Shown here piece after piece: positions 1 through 7,539 of a DNA stretch of 64,000 nt. The first letter of the stretch is position 1. Each line of letters opens with the position of its first letter. A program made the translations under genes and the position numbers. A model generated the notes under the pieces. The model saw only the letters and a program-made list of their open reading frames with translations, searched no databases and had not been told where the DNA came from. Source of the stretch: Halothermothrix orenii H 168 (GTDB lineage: Bacteria > Bacillota > Halanaerobiia > Halanaerobiales > Halothermotrichaceae). The stretch is taken from the NCBI RefSeq assembly GCF_000020485.1, contig NC_011899.1, forward strand, positions 469,501 through 533,500, in the 5' to 3' direction.

Positions 1-1
1 T

Positions 2-223
2 ATAATATTACATTTAATTGTGGGAGCAATAACAGTAATAAATGGGATGGTCAATAATTCTTTAGCCCAGTTGATAACATTAATTGGATGGGGAAGTGGA
101 CTTGTTTTATTTTTATCCAAGCATATTATTATAAAAATTACAGTTCCGCTAGTAGTAATTTGTTTGTTGGGTGGTTATTCTGTTATTAATATATTAATTA
201 AAGAAGATTATGAAGTTATATAG
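2..223 (+). CDS. C-terminal end of a membrane protein (5' truncated by window edge)
   Basis: The frame is open from the first bases of the window to a TAG stop at 221-223, so this is most likely the tail of a gene that begins upstream. The visible 73 residues contain two hydrophobic stretches that could span the membrane, separated by a short polar turn with SKH, and end in an acidic tail (KEDYEVI). A GTG at 20 could serve as a start, but no SD site precedes it. A terminator follows about 115 bases downstream. I do not recognise the family. Confidence 0.5.
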   Translation: MILHLIVGAITVINGMVNNSLAQLITLIGWGSGLVLFLSKHIIIKITVPLVVICLLGGYSVINILIKEDYEVI

Positions 224-339
224 TAAACAGAATGAACAATCACAGGCCAGGACACTACTTAATTTTATTGAAAGCTTTTCATAATCCCTGATAGAGGAAA
301 ATCCTTTTAAAAAAAATAAATTAGTAATTTTTTAAAACC

Positions 340-372
340 ACCACAGGGATATCCCCCTGTGGTATAATTTTT
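340..372 (+). terminator. Rho-independent terminator
   Basis: Nine-base arms ACCACAGGG (340-348) and CCCTGTGGT (355-363) form a hairpin that is followed by a run of T residues (368-375). It ends the truncated gene at the window start. Confidence 0.85.
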
Positions 373-478
373 TTTAAATAGTATATTAAATTTGAAAAGG
401 AAATTTTGAAGGTAGCAAGAACTTAATATTATAGAGGTTTATTGATATATATTATTTAACGGGAAAGGAGATATATTA

Positions 479-532
479 ATGTTTGAAATGACTAATCTAA
501 TTTCTAACCATCATTATTTTAATTCCAGGTGA
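479..532 (+). CDS. possible 17-residue small protein or leader peptide
   Basis: ATG at 479 lies 8 bases after a perfect SD (AAAGGAG, 464-470) and opens a 17-codon frame reading MFEMTNLISNHHYFNSR before TGA. The last codons overlap a small CCAGG/CCTGG hairpin (525-538). The quality of the SD is the only support, and codon content is too short to judge. It lies 128 bases before degV and could be a leader peptide, an independent small protein, or chance. The rest of 224-660 shows only the terminator at 340 and AT-rich sequence. Confidence 0.25.
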   Translation: MFEMTNLISNHHYFNSR

Positions 533-660
533 CCCTGGCAATATAATATCTAGATCTACAGATAAGGAATAAAAAAACTTATTTATGCATAGGGATTAAA
601 CAGACCCCATCTTTATTAAAATATCATATAATAAAAATTATAATGAGGAAGTGATTAATC

Positions 661-1518
661 ATGTCAACTAAAATCATTGTTGATAGTGCCTGTGATCTTC
701 CAGATGAAATCCTGGATAAATATGAAATTGAAGTATTGCCCTTTAATATTCATATTGATAACCAATGTTATAAAGATGGTATTGATATAGAGGTTGAAGA
801 GCTTTATGCTGCTATGAAAGAGGGGAAAGTGCCTAAAACATCCCAGGTTAGTCCCGAAGATTTTAAAAGAGCTTTTAGCAGGAATGCAGAGGCAGGTAAT
901 GATTGTATTTATATAAGCTTTTCCGCGAAACTTTCCGGAGCCAATCAGACAGGACAGTTGGTAGCAAAAGAAATCAGGGATAAATATAAAGATGTTAATA
1001 TAGATATTGTGGATAGCAAAGCAGGTTCAGTAGCAACCGGTATTATTGCCTATAAAGCAGCTCTTTTGCTTGAAAAGGGAGTCAGTAGAGAAAAGGTGAT
1101 AGAAAAGATTAAATACTGGGCAGATCATATTGAGCACATATTTATGCTCGATGATTTAAAACCCCTGGTAAGGGGTGGAAGGATTAGTAAAACTAAATTC
1201 TTTGTCGGAAACATACTTAATATCAAGCCTATTTTATGTGTTAAAAACGGAAAAATAGAGTTATTGAAAAAAGTCCGTGGCACCGGAAGGGCCATAAGTA
1301 AGATGATTAATTATGTAAAAGAGAAAAGTTATGATCTAACAGAGCAACTAATAGGAATTGCCCATGCTGATGATTTAGTTCAGGCTGAAGTGTTGAAAGA
1401 AAAGATAGAGGAGCTTGGGGGAAAAATCTTCTGTGTGGAGAAAATTGGAAGTGTGCTGGGAGTTCATCTTGGTATCGGGGGAATTGGTGTCTTCTTTTTA
1501 AATGAGGCCGAAGCCTGA
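661..1518 (+). CDS. DegV family fatty-acid-binding protein
   Basis: A 285-residue cytoplasmic protein of the DegV family, whose members bind a single fatty acid and, in Firmicutes, can feed exogenous fatty acids to the FakA kinase as FakB-type subunits. The N-terminus IIVDSACDLP is the family signature, and the conserved serine/threonine-rich segment (KTSQVSPEDF, about residues 60-70) and FSAKLSGANQT (about residues 93-103) match lipid-contacting parts of the fold. Length is typical. The ATG follows GAGGAAGTG. No fakA-like gene is adjacent. It is monocistronic, with a terminator 75 bases downstream. The family is clear; which lipid it carries cannot be told. Confidence 0.93.
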   Translation: MSTKIIVDSACDLPDEILDKYEIEVLPFNIHIDNQCYKDGIDIEVEELYAAMKEGKVPKTSQVSPEDFKRAFSRNAEAGNDCIYISFSAKLSGANQTGQLVAKEIRDKYKDVNIDIVDSKAGSVATGIIAYKAALLLEKGVSREKVIEKIKYWADHIEHIFMLDDLKPLVRGGRISKTKFFVGNILNIKPILCVKNGKIELLKKVRGTGRAISKMINYVKEKSYDLTEQLIGIAHADDLVQAEVLKEKIEELGGKIFCVEKIGSVLGVHLGIGGIGVFFLNEAEA

Positions 1519-1592
1519 TATATCGTAATGTAGTAGAAGCCCTGGGCCTGAGCTTAAGGAGTGTAGGGTATAAAAATAAATAACGTATATTT

Positions 1593-1625
1593 AGAAACCC
1601 TCATAGCATGGGGGTTTCTTTTTTG
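1593..1625 (+). terminator. Rho-independent terminator of degV
   Basis: AGAAACCC (1593-1600) pairs with GGGTTTCT (1612-1619), followed by a T run to 1624. Confidence 0.85.
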
Positions 1626-1723
1626 TATACAGTAAACATATTTTAATTTTGTTCATTCTATACTCTTAGTTATGTGTAAATCTGTGTTCTGTCTAAATAG
1701 TAATGTCTAAATAAGTAGAATAC

Positions 1724-1752
1724 TTGACAATTACTAATTCCTGTTTTATAAT
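1724..1752 (+). promoter_or_regulatory. sigma-A promoter of tetR
   Basis: TTGACA (1724-1729), a 17-base spacer and TATAAT (1747-1752) match the consensus exactly. Transcription would start near 1759, inside the palindrome at 1751-1766, so a bound repressor would block initiation. Confidence 0.88.
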
Positions 1753-1766
1753 GAATATAAATTCAT
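1751..1766. promoter_or_regulatory. palindromic operator O1, probable TetR site
   Basis: A 16-base perfect inverted repeat, ATGAATATAAATTCAT apart from its centre, overlaps the -10 element and the predicted start point. A second copy of the same layout (ATGAA...AATTCAT) lies at 2365-2380, before the next gene. Location and repetition suggest the binding site of the adjacent TetR protein; this is inferred. Confidence 0.6.
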
Positions 1767-1789
1767 TTAAATACCAGAAGGTGAGTTGG

Positions 1790-2349
1790 ATGCCAAAAAT
1801 AATTAAGGATATTGAGGAACGTATTTTTAATGCAGCCTTAAAACTTTTTGCTGAAAGAGGATATAATAAAGTGAATATGAAAATGGTGGCAAAAGAAGCG
1901 GGTATTGCGGTTGGAACTTTATATAACTACTTTCCCAATAAACTTGGTTTATTTTTGAGTGTGCTGGAAACAAATTTTAAAAAACCTTTGAAAAGCTTAA
2001 CAAATTAATGGAAAATCCTGATAATACAATTTATGATCTTATTGAAATTTTATATGATGAATCCAGCAAGTTAAAGGAAATGGGTAAAGAAATTATTCGT
2101 ACTAATATTTTAGGGAAACAGGAAAACGAAACCATAGAAAACATAAAAAACCGACTCGTCAAAATGCTGGAAGAATTTTTAATGCAGTTAAAAAAAGAGA
2201 GGAAACTTAAGATATCAAAATCAAGAGAGAAGAGATTAATACATTTACTTCTTTTATCAATAATAGATTTTTCAAAAGAATTTCCCTGCGAAAGAGAAGA
2301 AAACATCTCTTTCATTAATGAAATTTTCTGGTCTCTGGCAGGGCAATAA
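1790..2349 (+). pseudogene. TetR/AcrR family repressor, split by a one-base frameshift
   Basis: ATG at 1790 follows AAGGTGAG and gives a standard TetR helix-turn-helix: RIFNAALKLFAERGY, then MKMVAKEAGIAVGTLYNYF (residues 13-53). The frame then runs through KKPLKSLTN to a stop at 2006-2008. The ligand-binding half continues in another frame to 2349. Adding one A to the A6 run at 1979-1984 joins the halves (...NFKKTFEKLNKLMENP...) into one protein of about 186 residues, the normal family length. An ATG at 2008 overlaps the first stop, so the second half might be translated on its own, but without the DNA-binding domain. A homopolymer sequencing error is possible. Confidence 0.85.
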
Positions 2350-2364
2350 TTTTTTTAAATTTAA

Positions 2365-2380
2365 ATGAACGACAATTCAT
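2365..2380. promoter_or_regulatory. operator O2, second copy of the TetR-type palindrome
   Basis: ATGAACGACAATTCAT shares the outer arms and the 16-base layout of O1 at 1751-1766. It lies between the end of tetR and the PAP2-like gene, 51 bases before that gene's start codon, so it may control the downstream pair. Confidence 0.5.
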
Positions 2381-2430
2381 AAAAAGATAGGTAATTTAGG
2401 TTATAAGCTTATCAAGGAGGTAGAGTTTAA

Positions 2431-3012
2431 GTGAAACATAAACTGGCAAAGTGCATTAGTTATTTTACTGTAGTTCCTGTCTTTGCATTTTTTACGCTGC
2501 TCTTATTGTATTATCAAAATTTGATTACAACCAGGTACTGGTTGCTGGTTGGGGTCCTTTTTTTGACAGTATTACCCCTGCTGGCATACTTATTTAAGTT
2601 CTTTATTCCTTCAATTAGAAATGAAGGAAGGGAAGGAGAAAGGAGGCTGGCTTTTTATTTTGGCCTGGGTAGTTATATAATCGGTACCTTCTTTGTCAGC
2701 TTTTCCCCTTCCCCGGTGGTTATTAAAGTATTATTTTTTACCTATCTTGTTTCAGCACTTGTATTAACCTTTATCAACATGTTTTTAAATTTCAGGGCAA
2801 GCGGTCATGCTTGTGGGGTTGCCGGACCGGTGACTATATTAATTTCTTTTCTTGGTAGTAGTGTATGGATGTTTTTATTGTTAATACCGGTTACCTTCTG
2901 GTCAAGATTAACATTAAACAGGCATAGCCTTAAAGAATTAATTTCTGGTGCTCTTGTTGGTTCCTGTTCAACAATTTTTGTTATCTTTTTTTACCTATTT
3001 CTGAGGGGGTGA
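2431..3012 (+). CDS. PAP2-like membrane phosphatase
   Basis: A 193-residue integral membrane protein with about six hydrophobic segments. GTG at 2431 follows AAGGAGG. Two motifs of the PAP2 (type 2 phosphatidic acid phosphatase) superfamily are visible: RASGHACG near residue 123-130, corresponding to PSGH, and SRLTLNRHSLKE near residue 159-170, corresponding to SRx5Hx3D but with Glu for the last Asp. The upstream KX6RP motif is not clear. Family members dephosphorylate lipid phosphates or undecaprenyl pyrophosphate at the membrane. It lies between tetR and a radical SAM gene (76 bases before it), with a TetR-type palindrome in front. The substrate is unknown; a lipid is the likely class. Confidence 0.72.
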   Translation: MKHKLAKCISYFTVVPVFAFFTLLLLYYQNLITTRYWLLVGVLFLTVLPLLAYLFKFFIPSIRNEGREGERRLAFYFGLGSYIIGTFFVSFSPSPVVIKVLFFTYLVSALVLTFINMFLNFRASGHACGVAGPVTILISFLGSSVWMFLLLIPVTFWSRLTLNRHSLKELISGALVGSCSTIFVIFFYLFLRG

Positions 3013-3090
3013 TAGTAAAAAGCCAGGTGAAAATTTTTATTGATAGTGTCTGTGATTTATTACAGAAACTTATAAAAGGGGGCTTAAGTG

Positions 3091-4443
3091 ATGGGAATTG
3101 ATTTTTCTTTTGCCAAAAAATTTGCTGTTGAAAAGGCTTTAAAGCAGGCCATGAAATATGTTGAAAAGGATCCTGAAAAAAACTTTCTTAAGATTTTAGA
3201 TCTGGGTGAAAAACTGGTAAGAAGAGATAACCATAAACGGGGAATAAAAATTTTTAGAGAAAATTATAAAAAGAATCCGGTAATAAAGGAATATGTCAGG
3301 AAATTAAATCATATTGCACCAAGTTACAAGTACGGGCTGTTAATGAACTTTTTTGTTAATGCTGGTTTACTGGGAATTCCATACCAATATGAAATGGCCG
3401 AGAAACTGGGTGTAAAAGTTCCCTGGACTATTCTGATAGACCCGACAAGTGCCTGTAATCTTTCCTGTGAGGGTTGCTGGGCCGGGAAATACGAGAAGGG
3501 AAATTCCCTTGATTTTGATACTATTGACAGGATAATTAATGAAGCCAAAGAACTGGGAATTTATTTTATAGTATTATCAGGTGGGGAACCGACAGTTTAT
3601 CCACATTTATTTGATATTTTTGAAAAGCATCAGGATGTTGGGTTTATGATGTATACAAATGGAACCCTGATAGATGATGATTTTGCGGACAGACTTTTAG
3701 AAACCGGTAATGTGACCCCGGTTATAAGCCTTGAGGGTTTCCGGGAATCCACTGACAGGCGAAGGGGTGAAGGTACTTATGATAAAATAATGTCTGCTAT
3801 GGATAGGTTGCATGAACGGGGTATTATTTTTGGAGCCAGTGTAACAGTAACCCGTAATAATGTGGATGAGCTATTCGGGGATGAGTTTATTGACCTGATG
3901 ATTGAAAAGGGCGTAATATATATGTGGTCATTCCACTATGTTCCGATTGGTAGGAATCCAAACCTGGATTTAATGCTTACTCCCGGGCAAAGGGCCAGGC
4001 TTGCTGATAGGGTAAATCATCTACGGAATACAAAGCCTCTTTTCGTTGCAGATTTCTGGAATGATGGTACTTATACTCAGGGGTGTATTGCAGGAGGAAA
4101 GCGTTATTTTCACATTAACTCCAAGGGAGAGGTAGAACCATGTGCATTTGTTCATTTTGCTATTGACAACATTAAAGATAAGCCTCTAAAGCAAGTTCTG
4201 CAAAACCCTCTGTTCAAATCATATCAAAAGAGGCAGCCTTTCAATGAAAATTTGATGTGTCCCTGTCCCATTATTGATAATCCCCAGGCATTAAGGGATA
4301 TAGTTGAGGAAAGTGGTGCTTATCCAACACATGAAGGTGCAGATAGTATACTGAAAGGAGATTTAGCAAAAAGACTTGATGAAATATCTTCCAGGTGGCA
4401 GGAAGTGTCCAAGCCCATCAATGAAAAGAGGATTAAAGGATAG
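3091..4443 (+). CDS. radical SAM protein with SPASM-like C-terminus
   Basis: About 450 residues. An alpha-helical N-terminal domain of about 110 residues precedes the radical SAM barrel. The CxxxCxxC cluster motif is CNLSCEGC (C122, C126, C129), followed by LSGGEPT, the SAM-binding glycine motif. The C-terminus carries further cysteines (GCIAGG, EVEPCAFVH, LMCPCPI) that could hold an auxiliary Fe-S cluster as in SPASM proteins. GTG at 3088 and ATG at 3091 are alternative starts after AAAAGGGGG; ATG has the better spacing. It probably shares a transcript with the PAP2-like gene and ends at the terminator at 4548. The reaction is unknown; the neighbour hints at lipid or cell-envelope modification, which is speculation. 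Confidence 0.85.
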   Translation: MGIDFSFAKKFAVEKALKQAMKYVEKDPEKNFLKILDLGEKLVRRDNHKRGIKIFRENYKKNPVIKEYVRKLNHIAPSYKYGLLMNFFVNAGLLGIPYQYEMAEKLGVKVPWTILIDPTSACNLSCEGCWAGKYEKGNSLDFDTIDRIINEAKELGIYFIVLSGGEPTVYPHLFDIFEKHQDVGFMMYTNGTLIDDDFADRLLETGNVTPVISLEGFRESTDRRRGEGTYDKIMSAMDRLHERGIIFGASVTVTRNNVDELFGDEFIDLMIEKGVIYMWSFHYVPIGRNPNLDLMLTPGQRARLADRVNHLRNTKPLFVADFWNDGTYTQGCIAGGKRYFHINSKGEVEPCAFVHFAIDNIKDKPLKQVLQNPLFKSYQKRQPFNENLMCPCPIIDNPQALRDIVEESGAYPTHEGADSILKGDLAKRLDEISSRWQEVSKPINEKRIKG

Positions 4444-4547
4444 TAAAGATTTTCAGGACACCAACAGTATTTTACTTTTTTATCTTTTAATTATTTTTAT
4501 GATGGCCGGAAAGCAGGAAAGTCTTCATTAAATATAATAACTTGCTG

Positions 4548-4581
4548 TAATACCCTGATAATTTATCAGGGTATTACTTTT
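4548..4581 (+). terminator. Rho-independent terminator after the radical SAM gene
   Basis: A 14-base perfect inverted repeat, TAATACCCTGATAA (4548-4561) and its complement (4563-4576), is followed by CTTTT. Confidence 0.85.
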
Positions 4582-4583
4582 GC

Positions 4584-4612
4584 AGGAAAATAACAGAAAA
4601 TGTTTAAATATG
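4584..4612 (+). repeat. left copy of 29-base direct repeat flanking the type II R-M pair
   Basis: This segment beginning AGGAAAATAACA matches 7237-7265 at 27 of 29 positions. The two copies enclose the restriction endonuclease and methylase genes and nothing else. They could be a target duplication or a recombination joint. The stretch 4613-4783 between the repeat and the endonuclease gene shows no convincing gene. Confidence 0.65.
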
Positions 4613-4783
4613 TATATAGGGTGTTTAGAAAATATCAGGAAGATCTCAGTAAACAATATTAAGAATTTAATAAAACAAGATTACAACAGGTTTAAGCATA
4701 TTGTTGTTGGTTATAGGACTCTAAGGATTGACTTACAAAGGAATTTACTAATATTTGTAGAATTATAATTATTGGTGATAAAA

Positions 4784-6088
4784 ATGTCTACAAGAAGATT
4801 AACTAAAAATGATAAAGCCTGGAATCAAATTTTTAGTGAGTATAATATTTTACAAAAAATAAGGGAAGAAGAATTTTATAAAATAGAATCAAAACTTATT
4901 AATAAATACAGGCAAAGTAGATTGATGACTAAATTTGACCATACAGCCAATCTCCCAGCTGTATTTAAGCATAATAATTTGAGAATACTTCCAATATCCA
5001 GATCGAGTTATATAATAGGTAAGTTTTCTAATTATAAAAAAGTTGTATATCAGGGTATTGACTCGCCTGAGGCAGTAAGATTTCCTTCTTATATAAAAAG
5101 TATTGACTATAACAATCTTTTTTCTGAAAGTTCAGTTTTACATTGTGCTTACCTTTGTGGTATGATAGATGAACTAATAGGAGAAAAAACATACCCTACC
5201 GTTTCTGGCAGAATGACTACAGATAATTTTTCTTTCAGGGTAAAAAGTATAGAAAACAAAACTTATTATAATCTCAGTGTTAATAAATCCCAGGTTGAAA
5301 TTGATGGAGGTTATGAAAGCAAAAATTATTTAGTTATAATTGAGGCGAAAAATACTGAAGTAGAAGATTTTATTATAAGGCAGTTATATTATCCGTATAG
5401 AGTCTGGCAAAATAAACTTAACAAAGAAGTGATTCCAGTCTTTTTAACATATTCCAATAATACATTTAGTTTTTTTGTATATAGATTTGAAGATATAAAA
5501 AATTATAATTCATTAAAACTTGTAAAACAAAAACATTACATAATCAACCCCAGAAAAATTACTTTAGATGATGTAAAATATGTTTTTGAAAAAACTGAGG
5601 TTATTGATGAACCTGAGGTTCCTTTTCCTCAAGCTGATAAATTTACAAGAATTATTGACCTGCTCACTATTTTGATGAATACAGAAATGTCTAAAGATGA
5701 TATAACAGAAAATTATCAATTTGATGTGAGGCAGACTGATTACTATACAAATGCTGCTATTTATCTTGGCCTGGTCAAAAAAATAAAAGATGGAAAGTTA
5801 ATTAAGTATACATTAACAGGAAAGGCAAGAAGAATAATGATATTACCATATAAAGAAAAGAACATGGCATTAACCGCATGTATTTTAGAACATGAAGTTT
5901 TTAATAGGTGTTTTAAAGTATATTTAAACCATGGTAAATTACCCAGTATAGAAAGTATTGTTGAAATCATGCTAGATAGTTATATCTATAATGTTAGTTC
6001 TATGCGTACTTATAAAAGAAGAGCTCAAACAGTTAGAAAATGGCTTGAATGGATTATTAACCTTACACAGAAAAAAATAAAATCATAA
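4784..6088 (+). CDS. putative type II restriction endonuclease (PD-(D/E)XK)
   Basis: A 434-residue protein that I do not recognise at family level. A likely PD-(D/E)XK nuclease core is visible: D174 in VEIDGGYES and E187-A-K189 in VIIEAKN, spaced as in many restriction enzymes. The C-terminal part (about residues 280-350) looks like a winged helix (FTRIIDLLTILMN... TGKARRI). The strongest support is its neighbour, a convergent adenine methylase gene 37 bases beyond its end. ATG at 4784 sits after a weak GGTGAT; a TTG at 4772 is the other option. Very low GC and the flanking repeats suggest acquisition as a module. The recognition sequence cannot be told. Confidence 0.7.
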   Translation: MSTRRLTKNDKAWNQIFSEYNILQKIREEEFYKIESKLINKYRQSRLMTKFDHTANLPAVFKHNNLRILPISRSSYIIGKFSNYKKVVYQGIDSPEAVRFPSYIKSIDYNNLFSESSVLHCAYLCGMIDELIGEKTYPTVSGRMTTDNFSFRVKSIENKTYYNLSVNKSQVEIDGGYESKNYLVIIEAKNTEVEDFIIRQLYYPYRVWQNKLNKEVIPVFLTYSNNTFSFFVYRFEDIKNYNSLKLVKQKHYIINPRKITLDDVKYVFEKTEVIDEPEVPFPQADKFTRIIDLLTILMNTEMSKDDITENYQFDVRQTDYYTNAAIYLGLVKKIKDGKLIKYTLTGKARRIMILPYKEKNMALTACILEHEVFNRCFKVYLNHGKLPSIESIVEIMLDSYIYNVSSMRTYKRRAQTVRKWLEWIINLTQKKIKS

Positions 6089-6097
6089 AAATTTAAA

Positions 6098-6123
6098 AAA
6101 GCAAGGGCATATACCCTTGCTTT
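6098..6123. terminator. bidirectional terminator between endonuclease and methylase genes
   Basis: AAAGCAAGGG (6098-6107) and CCCTTGCTTT (6114-6123) form a perfect 10-base stem with A- and T-rich flanks on both sides, so it can end both convergent transcripts. Confidence 0.85.
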
Positions 6124-6125
6124 AA

Positions 6126-7046
6126 TTAATAGTTAGTTATTATTAATTCTTTTATTGCTCCCCGTTTGTTTCCAATACAATTTATAGCTCTAATTGCTTT
6201 AACTTCTTTAATATTGAATTTTGAATATAGTTTTTTTATCAATGGAGAGTTTGAATTGCTTAACATGCATTTCCCACCCTGCATATCGATATAATTGAAT
6301 AATTCGTATAACCTTTCCTGATCTTCTTTAGTAAACCCATTTTTTGTATAAGAAGTAAAATTAGAAGTATCTGACAAGGGTACATAGGGAGGATCAAAGT
6401 AAACAAAATCGGCCGGTGTAAATCTATACTTATCTTTTATTATTTCAAAATCGTTTTTAATTATTGTAACGTTTTGTAATAATTGGCTAACAGTCCTTAG
6501 ATTATCTTCATCACATATCCTGGGATTTTTATAATTACCATAAGGTACATTAAATTGACCTTTATTATTCAAACGGTATAAACCATTGTAGCAGGTTTTA
6601 TTAAGATATATAAATCTGGCTGCTTTCTGGATATTGTTAAGCTCATTTACACTCCATAGTTCTTTCCTGGATAGACCTAACTCTCTGGCCTTTCGCGTCC
6701 ATAGTCCTCTAACTTTATAATAATATATTTCATTATTATTTTTTTCATGTTTTTTTAATTCATTAATAAGAGATTCAACAGAATTTTTTATAACTTTATA
6801 TGCATTTATCAGATCATCATTAAGGTCTACTATAATACTTTTTCTTCCGGATATTACATTGTTATTTGCTAATTCAAAAAAAAGAGCTCCGGCACCTACA
6901 AAGGGCTCAAAGTATCTTTCAATATTATCAGGTAATGAATTAAATAAATCAGGAATAAGTTGTCTTTTTCCTCCGGCCCATTTTACAAATGGCTTTGCAT
7001 ATTTTGTTGTTTTCCGGGTTGTATTTGCCTCACATGGTAAGTTCAT
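6126..7046 (-). CDS. D12-class adenine-N6 DNA methyltransferase (Dam-like)
   Basis: A 306-residue methylase that transfers a methyl group from SAM to adenine N6. It has the D12 layout: KPFVKWAGGKRQL (residues 18-30), the SAM-binding motif FVGAGA (49-54), and the catalytic DPPY (218-221). Dam and DpnII-type enzymes share this order. ATG at 7046 lies 8 bases after a perfect AGGAGG, so it is preferred over the upstream ATG at 7070. It is convergent with the endonuclease gene, protecting host DNA from it. A promoter is visible on the minus strand at 7105-7132. Recognition of a GATC-like site is possible for this class but not shown. Confidence 0.93.
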   Translation of the reverse strand: MNLPCEANTTRKTTKYAKPFVKWAGGKRQLIPDLFNSLPDNIERYFEPFVGAGALFFELANNNVISGRKSIIVDLNDDLINAYKVIKNSVESLINELKKHEKNNNEIYYYKVRGLWTRKARELGLSRKELWSVNELNNIQKAARFIYLNKTCYNGLYRLNNKGQFNVPYGNYKNPRICDEDNLRTVSQLLQNVTIIKNDFEIIKDKYRFTPADFVYFDPPYVPLSDTSNFTSYTKNGFTKEDQERLYELFNYIDMQGGKCMLSNSNSPLIKKLYSKFNIKEVKAIRAINCIGNKRGAIKELIITNY

Positions 7047-7104
7047 TATTATATACCTCCTGAGTATCATCCAAAATAACCTTATAAGTTATATTCAATA
7101 TAAT

Positions 7105-7132
7105 ATTATAATATCCTTCAAAACTTACTCAA
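7105..7132 (-). promoter_or_regulatory. promoter of the methylase gene
   Basis: On the minus strand TTGAGT (7132-7127), a 16-base spacer and TATAAT (7110-7105) precede the methylase start by about 60 bases. Confidence 0.65.
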
Positions 7133-7236
7133 AAAATCAGAACAATTGTTTGTATTAACATATATTTCCATATAGTGCTAACTTATAGTATACAAAAAAG
7201 GCAAGATTTTTGGTAGTTATCAAGCACTATGTTAGA

Positions 7237-7265
7237 AGGAAAATAACATAAAATATTTAAATATG
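7237..7265 (+). repeat. right copy of 29-base direct repeat flanking the type II R-M pair
   Basis: Matches 4584-4612 with two substitutions. It lies about 190 bases upstream of the methylase start, beyond its promoter, and marks the probable right edge of the module. Confidence 0.65.
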
Positions 7266-7286
7266 AATTTAAATAAGCTTTTAAAT

Positions 7287-7316
7287 ATACTTCCCATTGT
7301 GGGGGAGTATTTTTTT
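7287..7316 (+). terminator. terminator-like hairpin in the leader of the type I R-M operon
   Basis: ATACTTCCC (7287-7295) pairs with GGGGAGTAT (7302-7310), one G-T pair included, followed by seven T. No plus-strand gene ends just upstream; it may be left over from the arrangement before the R-M pair arrived, or act as an insulator. The rest of 7133-7539 holds only this, the repeat and the promoter. Confidence 0.6.
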
Positions 7317-7361
7317 AAAAAATTGACAGAAGTAAACTTAAAAAACTGATGTTCTGTGACA

Positions 7362-7390
7362 TTAAGCTGTTGCCCTTTTTTTGATATAAT
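7362..7390 (+). promoter_or_regulatory. probable extended -10 promoter for hsdMSR
   Basis: TGATATAAT (7382-7390) is a perfect extended -10 element; the -35 region 17 bases upstream, TTAAGC, is weak. The leader to hsdM would be about 140 bases. Confidence 0.5.
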
Positions 7391-7539
7391 TTAACGTGGA
7401 TTAATCCATATATAGCAGGATTTTTTTACATATTTCCAGAATTAATATATTAAATATACAAATATTAGCATGTTTAATTTACAAAAATGTGGTCAGGACT
7501 AAATTGCTTTATATGTAAGCATTTATGGGAGGGAGAAAA

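Noticed and set aside
1724-1789. Upstream start for TetR at 1724
   Set aside because: These bases are the promoter (TTGACA to TATAAT) and operator; the SD and ATG at 1790 give the normal TetR start.
1975-1984. Programmed -1 frameshift in tetR
   Set aside because: The codons TTT AAA AAA CCT do not form a slippery heptamer in the right phase, and no stimulating hairpin is seen; mutation or sequencing error is simpler.
4580-4768. 62-codon plus-strand frame before the restriction endonuclease
   Set aside because: No SD, no recognisable protein, and it overlaps the terminator tail and the direct repeat at 4584.
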